NCBI RefSeq assembly: GCF_014773265.1
Contig: NZ_JACWMY010000019.1
Location: 22,116-86,115, forward strand
Direction of reading: 5' to 3'
Origin: Mucilaginibacter pankratovii
GTDB taxonomy: Bacteria > Bacteroidota > Bacteroidia > Sphingobacteriales > Sphingobacteriaceae
Length of the DNA: 64,000 nt
Shown here: in pieces, positions 43,451-50,903 of the stretch
Layout: every line of letters starts with the position of its first letter
Numbering within the stretch: the stretch's first letter is position 1
Position numbers and translations under genes: made by a program
Notes under the pieces: generated by a model
Database searches by the model: none
The model's input: the letters and a program-made list of their open reading frames with translations, nothing else
Told to the model about the DNA's origin: nothing

Positions 43451-43479
43451 AAAAGAGAGCCTTTTGGAAGCTCCCTTTT
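43451..43479 (-). terminator. Terminator-like hairpin upstream of the acyl-CoA dehydrogenase gene
   Basis: On the minus strand AAAAGGGAGC pairs with GCTCTCTTTT (one mismatch) and is followed by more T residues. With no minus-strand gene upstream, it could be a leader attenuator or the end of a small RNA. Confidence 0.45.
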
Positions 43480-43930
43480 CCCCTAATTAATTTAAACTAT
43501 TGATTAAACCCAAAAAAAAGAACAATTCATCTCAACTTGGGCTACTGAGAATTCAAATAAGCCTGAACATCGAAAAACGTTTTTACATAGGTAGATGTAT
43601 TTATGTTTTTATAAGGATGATGCAGGGCCGATTACTTTTTAACAAAATTAAAGCCATAATTTTTACCGTTTGCCAATGATTGTTTAAACGCCAAATTTTA
43701 TTTCCGGAACTTTAAAAACCGTCTTAACGACACAATGAATCACTTTATTTACTGATAGTCAACACTTTAAATAAAAAAAGACTTTATAAATCAAAATATC
43801 GGCATCAAAATGCCCGCAATTTTTATGTTTAGAAATTTGTAAAATAATTTTTACATGTGTTGCCCGCCTGCAACTAATTAGAAATTAATTTAACTCTGTA
43901 TATTTATCCGGAATAAAATTTCTGTTTTAC

Positions 43931-43965
43931 CATACACCTCCTGTATTTTTTTACATACACCTCCT
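43931..43965 (+). repeat. Two direct repeats of CATACACCTCCT before the M13 peptidase gene
   Basis: Exact 12-base copies start at 43931 and 43954, a 23-base period, and the second ends 5 bases before the ATG. The core CACCTCCT is the same as the anti-Shine-Dalgarno end of 16S rRNA rather than its complement. Confidence 0.7.
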
Positions 43966-43970
43966 AAAAA

Positions 43971-46034
43971 ATGGACAAAAAAACAAACACCCGTATTATT
44001 ACAACTTTAGCGGCGGTTGCATTGCTATTAGGCGCCTGCAAAAACTCCGGCGAAGACAAGGCAACGCTTTATGCGGAGAATGACCGCATTTTTAAAAATA
44101 TAGATACCACCGTTAAACCCGGCGACGATTTCTTTGCGTACGCCAGCGGAAAATGGCTAAAAGAAAACCCCATCCCTGCCGCATACTCTTCATGGGGTAT
44201 AGGTAATGTGGTACAGGACGACCTGCGCGAAAAACTGAAAAAAATAAACGAGGAGGCCTTAAAAGCCAATGCCGAAAAGGGCACCAACACACAAAAAATA
44301 GGCGATTTTTATTATAGCGGGCTGGATACCCTTAATATAGAAAAACAAGGCCTTGCACCATTAAAAGGAGAGCTGGAACTTATAGAAAAAATAACCGATA
44401 CCAAAGGCCTGGTTGCGGAGTTTGCGCACCTTTCAACCCTTGGTGTACCCAACCCTATTGGCACTTATGTTGGCCAGGATGATAAAAACAGCAGCAAAAT
44501 GGCCCTGCAGCTTTATCAAGCCGGCATTGGGCTGCCAAATCGCGATTATTATTTTAATACCGACAAGCATAGCGTTGAGATCCGTACAGATTATCAGCAA
44601 AAACACTTGCCTATTCTGTTTAAACTCATTGGGCTTGACGCAGCCGCAGCTAAAGCAGCATCTGACAAAACCTACGATCTGGAAAAATTCCTGGCCTCAA
44701 AATCACGCAAGTTGGAGGATCTGCGCGACCCATACGCCAATTACAACAAAATGCCGGTAGCCGGCTTAAGCAAGCTGGCCCCGGGCATAAACTGGCCGTC
44801 GACTCTTGAGCAAATGGACTACAAAAAGGTGGATACCGTAATTGTTGGCCAGCCCGAGTATTATAAAGCCGTAAACGAGGCCCTTACCAAATACAGCATT
44901 GCCGATTGGAAGAATTATCTGAAAAAGAATTTGGTGAGCGATGCCAGTCCTTATTTAAGCAAAGCTTTTGACGAAGAGAATTTCCGCTTTTTTGGCATGG
45001 CGCTGTACGGCCGTAAAGCGCAATTGCCCCGCTGGAAACGCGTGCTGGATACCGAGAACGGCCTGATGGGCGAAGTGCTTGGGCAAATATTTGTAAAAGA
45101 ATACTTCCCCGAGAAAACCAAAGAGCGCTACGTGAACCTGGTGGAAGCGATGCGCGGCACTTTTAAAGAGCACATAGAAAAACTGGACTGGATGAGCGCT
45201 GAAACTAAGGAAAAAGCATACGGCAAACTGGCCAAAGTAATGCCCAAGGTAGGCTACCCCGATCATTGGAGGGACTATACCGACTTAACTATCGACAGGG
45301 CTTCTTATGCGCAGAACGTAATGCGTGCGAGTGTGTTTTTACACCATATAAATGCCGATAAACTGGGCAAACCGGTAGACCGTACCGAGTGGGGCATGAC
45401 ACCGCAAACCTACAACGCCTACTACAACCCATCAAACAACGAAATTGTATTACCGGCTGCTATATTTATGATACCGGGCGCGTTAGACGAGAATATTGAT
45501 GATGCCGTAGTTTACGGCTATGCGGCAGCATCAACCATTGGCCACGAAATGACCCACGGATTTGACGACCAGGGCCGCCAATATGATGAGCATGGAAACC
45601 TTAAAGCCTGGTGGACGCCACAGGACTCGGCCAAGTTTGCACAACGCGCGCAGATGCTGGTAGCGCAGTTTAACGGTTATAAAGTTGGCGACCAGCATGT
45701 AAACGGCAAGGCTACCTTAGGCGAAAACATTGCCGATCTTGGTGGTATCGTCATAGGCTTGGATGCCTTTAAAAAGACAGAGCAATATAAACAAGGCAAA
45801 ACTATCAACGGCCTTACGCCTACACAACGTTACTTTATGGGCTATGCCCTGGGTTGGCTTGGGCACGACAGGCCCGAATCATTGGCGAGCCAGTTGCTTA
45901 GCGACGTGCATTCGCCGGGCTTTATGCGCGTGAATGGGCCATTTACTGATATACCCGAGTTTTACGAAGCCTTCGGCATAAAAAAAGGCGACAAGATGTG
46001 GCTGGATCCGGCTAAGCGGGTGAAGATCTGGTAA
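43971..46034 (+). CDS. M13 (neprilysin/PepO) family metallopeptidase, lipoprotein
   Basis: This 687-residue peptidase has a lipoprotein signal (ALLLGAC, Cys23). Zinc ligands are His525 and His529 in TIGHEMTHGFDDQG and Glu585 in ENIADLGG. The substrate-binding NAYYNPSNNEIVLPAAI and C-terminal RVNGPFTDIPEFYEAFG are typical of the M13 family. It likely degrades oligopeptides in the periplasm or at the outer membrane. It is followed by a long G/C-rich hairpin. Confidence 0.93.
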   Translation: MDKKTNTRIITTLAAVALLLGACKNSGEDKATLYAENDRIFKNIDTTVKPGDDFFAYASGKWLKENPIPAAYSSWGIGNVVQDDLREKLKKINEEALKANAEKGTNTQKIGDFYYSGLDTLNIEKQGLAPLKGELELIEKITDTKGLVAEFAHLSTLGVPNPIGTYVGQDDKNSSKMALQLYQAGIGLPNRDYYFNTDKHSVEIRTDYQQKHLPILFKLIGLDAAAAKAASDKTYDLEKFLASKSRKLEDLRDPYANYNKMPVAGLSKLAPGINWPSTLEQMDYKKVDTVIVGQPEYYKAVNEALTKYSIADWKNYLKKNLVSDASPYLSKAFDEENFRFFGMALYGRKAQLPRWKRVLDTENGLMGEVLGQIFVKEYFPEKTKERYVNLVEAMRGTFKEHIEKLDWMSAETKEKAYGKLAKVMPKVGYPDHWRDYTDLTIDRASYAQNVMRASVFLHHINADKLGKPVDRTEWGMTPQTYNAYYNPSNNEIVLPAAIFMIPGALDENIDDAVVYGYAAASTIGHEMTHGFDDQGRQYDEHGNLKAWWTPQDSAKFAQRAQMLVAQFNGYKVGDQHVNGKATLGENIADLGGIVIGLDAFKKTEQYKQGKTINGLTPTQRYFMGYALGWLGHDRPESLASQLLSDVHSPGFMRVNGPFTDIPEFYEAFGIKKGDKMWLDPAKRVKIW

Positions 46035-46091
46035 AAGCCCCCCAACCCTCTCCGCTGGTTAGCGGAAGGGCTTAAAATTTGCCTACTTTAT

Positions 46092-46126
46092 CCCCAAACC
46101 CCTCTCTACCCGAGAGGGGTTTGGGG
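46092..46126. repeat. Perfect 15-bp hairpin between the M13 peptidase gene and pnuC
   Basis: CCCCAAACCCCTCTC and its exact complement flank the loop TACCC. A related word, AACCCTCTCCGC, lies just upstream (46042-46075). It probably ends the peptidase transcript, though no strong T-run follows, and resembles dispersed ACCCCTCT repeats also seen near 57240. Confidence 0.7.
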
Positions 46127-46154
46127 AGAGGCTGGCTTTGTTTATATTTACGCC

Positions 46155-46772
46155 ATGCAAATTATACATCTGCTACAGGATTGGTGGCAGCATCAAACCT
46201 GGCTCGAAATAATTGGCGTAATTACCGGGTTGGCCTGCGTTTACCTGGCAGCTAAAAACAACATTTGGAACTGGCCCATCGCCACCATCAGTGTTACCAT
46301 TTACATTTTTATTTTTTTTGAAACGCACCTGTTTGCCGATATGGGCCTGCAGGTTTATTTCTTTGTAGTGAACCTGTATGGCTGGTATTACTGGAGCAAT
46401 AAACCGGTAACCGAAAAAAAGATCCCGGTAGCACGCATTACCAAACAAGCAGCACTGATATCTGCCGGGGCAATTGTAGTATTTACGTTTATTTTAGGCA
46501 CGCTTTTAAAGTATACCACAGCATCGTTCCCCTACCTGGATAGTTTTTGCACAGCATGCAGCCTGGTAGCGCAGGTGTTTTTGGCACGAAAGGTAATGGA
46601 GAACTGGTTGATATGGATATTTGTAGATGTGATATACGTAGGCGTTTACATTTATAAAGATCTGCATCTAACCGCTGTAATGTATGCTATTTACGTAGGC
46701 ATAGCGCTAATGGGTTATGTTGATTGGAAGAGAGATTATAAAAAGCAAAGCCCCAGCCCCCCGGCCCCCTGA
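46155..46772 (+). CDS. pnuC: Nicotinamide riboside transporter PnuC family
   Basis: This 205-residue membrane protein has about six to seven helices. Family features are WQHQTWLEIIGVITGLACVYLAAKNNIWNWP at the N-terminus, FVVNLYGWYYW in the middle and WLIWIFVDVIYVGVYIYK toward the end. The adjacent NadR-like kinase favours nicotinamide riboside as substrate over thiamine. No riboswitch was seen upstream. Confidence 0.92.
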   Translation: MQIIHLLQDWWQHQTWLEIIGVITGLACVYLAAKNNIWNWPIATISVTIYIFIFFETHLFADMGLQVYFFVVNLYGWYYWSNKPVTEKKIPVARITKQAALISAGAIVVFTFILGTLLKYTTASFPYLDSFCTACSLVAQVFLARKVMENWLIWIFVDVIYVGVYIYKDLHLTAVMYAIYVGIALMGYVDWKRDYKKQSPSPPAP

Positions 46773-46826
46773 AGGGGAAGCAGAAAAGATTCAAGACCGT
46801 TAGAATCAAGAACCAGGAAATTAAGA

Positions 46827-47381
46827 ATGGAAAAATCCGAAATTGAAAATCCGCATTCCGATATCATAAAAATAGCCGTAGTTGGCCCCGAGTCTACCGG
46901 CAAATCTACCATGTCGATTTTTTTGGCTAACCATTACAATACCGTTTGGGTGCCCGAATATGCCCGGGGCTACTGCGAAAAACTAACCGAACCACCCACC
47001 TGGCAAGACGAGATCAACATGTTCAACGGTCAGCTCGCTTTAGAGGAAGAGCTTCTGCCGCAGGCAAACAAGTTGCTCATTTGCGATACTACCTTTATCA
47101 CGGTAAAGATCTGGAGTGATGAAATGTTTGGCCAATCGCCCAAGGAAGTGCTCGACGAACTGCCCAAACACCCTTATGACCTTTACCTGCTGCTAAATAT
47201 CGACCTCCCCTGGGAGGATGACCCGCTTCGCGATTTCCCGCACATGCGCGAGCATTTTTTGGCCGTTTGGTATAAAGAGCTGGATGCGCTGAACGCTAAT
47301 TATGTGTTGATATCCGGCACCGGCCACGACAGGTATGAAAGCGCGGTAGCGGCAGTTGAGGCTTTTATCCACCGGAAATAG
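46827..47381 (+). CDS. NadR-like ribosylnicotinamide kinase (P-loop ATPase)
   Basis: This 184-residue cytoplasmic kinase has Walker A GPESTGKST at residues 20-27. VPEYARGYCEKL, the base-recognition stretch around TWQDEINMF and LICDTTFITVKIW match the C-terminal kinase domain of NadR. It lacks the N-terminal adenylyltransferase domain and so would only phosphorylate nicotinamide riboside to NMN. It lies 54 bases after pnuC, coupling uptake to trapping. Confidence 0.87.
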   Translation: MEKSEIENPHSDIIKIAVVGPESTGKSTMSIFLANHYNTVWVPEYARGYCEKLTEPPTWQDEINMFNGQLALEEELLPQANKLLICDTTFITVKIWSDEMFGQSPKEVLDELPKHPYDLYLLLNIDLPWEDDPLRDFPHMREHFLAVWYKELDALNANYVLISGTGHDRYESAVAAVEAFIHRK

Positions 47382-47517
47382 CCCGCCATAAACGGATTAT
47401 CCGGCTATATATTTCATCATCAGAAAAAAAAATTGCAGTTTAAACAAATAAAAGTAATACTACATGCAACGTTGTTAAATAGCCTGCGTCCTTTAACTTG
47501 AAACCTCACAAAATTAA

Positions 47518-48078
47518 TTGGAAGCTGTATTTGTAGATAAGCATTATCAACTGGTAGTTGAGTGTAAGCAGGGAAGCAAAAAAGCCTGTTACGAGTTGTA
47601 CAAACTTTATTCTAAAGCGATGCTAAACATTGCCTTTAGGATAGTGGGCAACGTTGGCGAGGCGGAAGATATTTTGCAGGAGGCTTTTACAGATGCTTTT
47701 AACAGGCTGAAGGATTTTAGGCAGGAAACAACCTTTGGGCTTTGGCTTAAACAAATTGTGGTGCACCGCTCCATTAACCTGCTGCGTAAACGCAAGCTGG
47801 AACTGGTGGAGATAGAAGACGGGCACCTGGATAACGTTGCCGACGAGGAGCCCTGGGACGATGACGATATACAATACAAAGTGGCCCAGATAAAAGAAGC
47901 CATGAAAGAATTACCGGACGGCTACCGGGTGGTACTATCGCTTTACTTATTAGAGGGGTACGACCACGAAGAAATTGGCCAGGTACTGGGGATAACCGAA
48001 AACACATCGCGAACCCAGTTTTTAAGAGCGAAAAGAAAATTGAACGAGATACTAATTAGAAAAGGAATAACCAAATGA
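47518..48078 (+). CDS. ECF RNA polymerase sigma factor
   Basis: This 186-residue sigma-70 family protein has region 2 with AFRIVGNVGEAEDILQEAFTDAF and region 4 with ELPDGYRVVLSLYLLEGYDHEEIGQVLGI, ending in a helix-turn-helix. The only suitable start is TTG at 47518. Its stop overlaps the next gene by 4 bases (ATGA), implying translational coupling to a membrane protein that probably is its anti-sigma factor. Confidence 0.92.
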   Translation: MEAVFVDKHYQLVVECKQGSKKACYELYKLYSKAMLNIAFRIVGNVGEAEDILQEAFTDAFNRLKDFRQETTFGLWLKQIVVHRSINLLRKRKLELVEIEDGHLDNVADEEPWDDDDIQYKVAQIKEAMKELPDGYRVVLSLYLLEGYDHEEIGQVLGITENTSRTQFLRAKRKLNEILIRKGITK

Positions 48079-48647
48079 GCAAGCGTTTAGAAGATTTTAT
48101 GGCCGAAAACAGGGAAGAGTTTGATGACCTGCAACCCCGCGCCGATATCTGGAATAACATCTCAAAAGAACTGGATGCCTGGGAGGCTGAGCAGCTGCCA
48201 AAAAAGCGCGAAGCAAAAACTTTTTCCCTTGGCTTTGTGCTAAGGGTAGCCGCCATGATCGTAGTAGTTATGGGCATCGGTTTCGGTATATATATACAAA
48301 GCCAAAAAACAAACGGCGAAATTGATCTTGCCGCCATTAACCCTACCTATGCCAAACAGCAGGTGCAATACGCATCGCTGATAGAGACCAAAAGAATTGA
48401 ATTAAAACAAATCGCAAAATTCGACCCGCAGCTTTATAACGAGTTTAACAACGAGTTGGTAAAAATGCAGGCCAATTATAAAAAACTGAGTACAGATTTG
48501 GCCACCAGCCCTAACCAGGAACGTGTTCTACGTGCAATGATCCGGAACTTGCAAATACAAACCGAGGTGCTTAATCAGCAATTAAGTGTAATACAACAAT
48601 TTAATCAAAGCAAAAAGGAACAACAAAATGGCACTAAAGATATTTAA
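48075..48647 (+). CDS. Probable anti-sigma factor with one TM helix
   Basis: This 190-residue protein has a cytoplasmic N-terminus (about 1-55, LQPRADIWNNISKELDAWE), a TM helix near 57-75 (FVLRVAAMIVVVMGIGFGIYI) and an extracytoplasmic coiled-coil region rich in Gln. Size, topology and overlap with the ECF sigma gene indicate an anti-sigma role. This is an inference, since no zinc HxxxCxxC motif is present. It overlaps the adhesin gene by 20 bases. Confidence 0.75.
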   Translation: MSKRLEDFMAENREEFDDLQPRADIWNNISKELDAWEAEQLPKKREAKTFSLGFVLRVAAMIVVVMGIGFGIYIQSQKTNGEIDLAAINPTYAKQQVQYASLIETKRIELKQIAKFDPQLYNEFNNELVKMQANYKKLSTDLATSPNQERVLRAMIRNLQIQTEVLNQQLSVIQQFNQSKKEQQNGTKDI

Positions 48648-50010
48648 CCACAGGGTGTTTGCATTAATTGCAAGCATAGCTATAAGCACGGCTGCTTTTG
48701 CACAGGCAAAACCGGTTGCCCCCGTAGCCCCGCAAAAGCAGGAGGCTGCAACCGAACAGCAATTTGATGATAAGGCCTTCAATAAACAAATGACAGACTT
48801 GCAGAAGCAAATGAGCAAGCTGCAAAAGCAAATGAATAAGCTGCGGATGGATAAAAGCACGCAGAAGATGGTTATCGCCTCTAAGAAGTTCAACAAAGAG
48901 TTTAAAATGAAATTTAAAGACTTTGGTAAGGATTTCGAAGGTTTCGGCAAAAGCTTTGGTAAGGACTTCGGTAAAGATTTTGCCGGCAGCTTTAAGGATA
49001 TGGTGCCCGATATGAGCAACAGCTTCAGCGGCCTTAAAAATTTCAACGGCAACGTTAGCTGGAATACCGATAGCGCCGAGTATAAGCAAAAGGTTGCCAG
49101 CGGCGAGATCATCGAAAAGATAAAAAACTACAGCAAAAGCTACAGCGTGGATGCTAACGACATCCTGCAGATAAGCAACAGCTTTGGCAAAATAACCGTA
49201 AACACCTGGAACAAGAACGAGTTTAAAGTTGATGTGCAGATGAAATTCGGTTCGGAAGATGCCGACGCGGTAAATGATATGATCAATGGCTCGAGCATCA
49301 GCGATAGCAAAATAGGCTCAACGGTTTCCTTTAAAACCAACCTGTACCACAACGACTCTAACCGCCGCAATAAAAACCAAAGCATCGAGATCAATTATAC
49401 TGTGTACATGCCTGCAGGCAACCCTATTGATATCAACAACCGCTTTGGCGCTGTTATCCTGCCCGATCTGTCTGGCAAATCATTTATCAAAGTGTCGTAT
49501 GGTGCACTTACCGCCGGTAGCCTTTCTAATGCGCAAAACGAAGTAGATGTTCGCTTTGGAGACGCCAATATCGCCAATTTCAATAGCGGTAAAATAGAAG
49601 TATCGTACGGCAAATTAAAAACAGGCACGGTTAATAATATCGATGCCGAAATAAAATTCGCATCCATCAGTATCGACAGGCTTAAAGGCTCGGCAGATGT
49701 GAATGTGAGATACGGCGATGGCTTCCGCATAGGCACTATAGATAAAACAGTAAAGAACATTAATGTTGATGCCCAGTTCACCAAGATCAACTTTGATTTT
49801 AAACAGCTGGAGAACTTTAACTTTGATGTAACCACCAAGTTTGGCAACTTTAATTACGATGACGACCGCGTGAAGGTAACTTCAAAATCGCCATCTGATG
49901 AAGACAGGGGGTGGTCGTCTACCAAAAGCTACAAAGGCTACGTAGGCAGCACCAATTCTGCCAACAAAATTGTCATCAACGCCAGCTATACCAACGTTGG
50001 CTTTAACTAA
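48628..50010 (+). CDS. Exported DUF4097-type beta-helix/adhesin protein with coiled-coil N-terminus
   Basis: This 460-residue protein has a signal peptide ending AAFAQA (about residue 26). A coiled coil is built on QMTDLQKQMSKLQKQMNKL. A Phe/Lys/Gly-rich repeat follows (FKDFGKDFEGFGKSFGKDFG). The rest (about 165-460) consists of beta-strand repeats with DVRFGDANI, IEVSYGKLKTG and DVNVRYGDGF, as in DUF4097 putative adhesins. Third gene of the sigma/anti-sigma operon, it is likely an effector or sensor at the envelope. Confidence 0.82.
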   Translation: MALKIFNHRVFALIASIAISTAAFAQAKPVAPVAPQKQEAATEQQFDDKAFNKQMTDLQKQMSKLQKQMNKLRMDKSTQKMVIASKKFNKEFKMKFKDFGKDFEGFGKSFGKDFGKDFAGSFKDMVPDMSNSFSGLKNFNGNVSWNTDSAEYKQKVASGEIIEKIKNYSKSYSVDANDILQISNSFGKITVNTWNKNEFKVDVQMKFGSEDADAVNDMINGSSISDSKIGSTVSFKTNLYHNDSNRRNKNQSIEINYTVYMPAGNPIDINNRFGAVILPDLSGKSFIKVSYGALTAGSLSNAQNEVDVRFGDANIANFNSGKIEVSYGKLKTGTVNNIDAEIKFASISIDRLKGSADVNVRYGDGFRIGTIDKTVKNINVDAQFTKINFDFKQLENFNFDVTTKFGNFNYDDDRVKVTSKSPSDEDRGWSSTKSYKGYVGSTNSANKIVINASYTNVGFN

Positions 50011-50046
50011 GCTACTTTAAAATAACAAAAACAGGTTTTTTGCAGC

Positions 50047-50076
50047 ACCCTTGCCATAATAGGCAGGGGTTTTGTT
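50047..50076 (+). terminator. Terminator of the sigma/adhesin operon
   Basis: CCCTTGCC pairs with GGCAGGGG (one G-U) around ATAATA and is followed by TTTTG. Confidence 0.65.
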
Positions 50077-50102
50077 ATTTTAGTGCGCATACAAATTTAC
50101 CC

Positions 50103-50888
50103 ATGGAAATATTTACCTCCGCGGAAGCGTGGATATCGCTGATCACGCTTACTGTATTAGAGATCGTTCTTGGTATCGATAACGTGATATTCATCTCCAT
50201 CCTGTCAGACAAGTTACCCGCAAGTCAGCAGGCAAGGGGCCGCCGTTTGGGCCTGGCCGGCGCCATGATCACCCGTGTATTATTGCTGCTATCCATCACC
50301 TGGGTAATGAAACTTACCAACCCGCTGTTTAGCATAGCCGGCCTGGTAGGCACCACCGACCCGGAATGGGTGGAGAAACTTGCCATCTCCGGCCGCGACC
50401 TGATCCTGATCATCGGGGGGTTATTCCTCATTTATAAAAGCACTGCCGAAATTCACCACAAAATAGAGGGTGAGGAAGAAGACGCCGCCAAGGTAAAGCC
50501 AAAATCATTTTGGGCCACCATTGTGCAGATCATGCTGTTGGATATTGTTTTCTCTTTAGATTCGGTAATAACCGCTGTAGGTATGGCCCAGCACGTAGAG
50601 ATCATGATAGCAGCGGTTGTAGTAGCCGTAGGTATTATGATGTGGGCGTCGAATGGCGTGGCTGCATTTGTAAACAAGCACCCTACCGTAAAAATGCTGG
50701 CCTTATCATTCCTGTTATTGATAGGCGTATCGTTATTGGCCGAAGCATTTGAGCAGCATATCCCTAAAGGTTATATCTATTTCGCTATGGCGTTCTCTAT
50801 CCTGGTAGAAATGCTGAACCTGAAGATGCGTACCAAGCGTGCCGCCAAAGCGGCAAAGGGAATAAAGGTAGTGCCTACTAAAAAGTAA
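50103..50888 (+). CDS. TerC family integral membrane protein
   Basis: This 261-residue protein has about seven helices. Family motifs are LEIVLGIDNVIFISIL and DIVFSLDSVITAVGMA, with Asp residues inside helices, typical of the TerC/Alx metal or tellurite-resistance family. The ATG at 50103 (MEIFTSAEAWISL) is chosen; an extension to 50040 runs through the preceding terminator. Substrate is unknown; manganese export has been shown for some relatives. Confidence 0.9.
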   Translation: MEIFTSAEAWISLITLTVLEIVLGIDNVIFISILSDKLPASQQARGRRLGLAGAMITRVLLLLSITWVMKLTNPLFSIAGLVGTTDPEWVEKLAISGRDLILIIGGLFLIYKSTAEIHHKIEGEEEDAAKVKPKSFWATIVQIMLLDIVFSLDSVITAVGMAQHVEIMIAAVVVAVGIMMWASNGVAAFVNKHPTVKMLALSFLLLIGVSLLAEAFEQHIPKGYIYFAMAFSILVEMLNLKMRTKRAAKAAKGIKVVPTKK

Positions 50889-50903
50889 TTTTACCATTGC
50901 TCA

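Larger units (their letters stand above)
43388..43970. other. 583-base A/T-rich divergent gap
   Basis: No gene is supported here. The gap contains a terminator-like hairpin at 43451-43479 and two copies of CATACACCTCCT (43931-43942, 43954-43965) directly before the M13 peptidase start. The remainder is A/T-rich and probably holds promoters for the divergent genes. Confidence 0.5.

Noticed and set aside
46773..46826. Riboswitch or terminator in the pnuC-kinase gap
   Set aside because: Only a short G/C-rich stretch and no conserved riboswitch features were seen; read-through within one operon is more likely.
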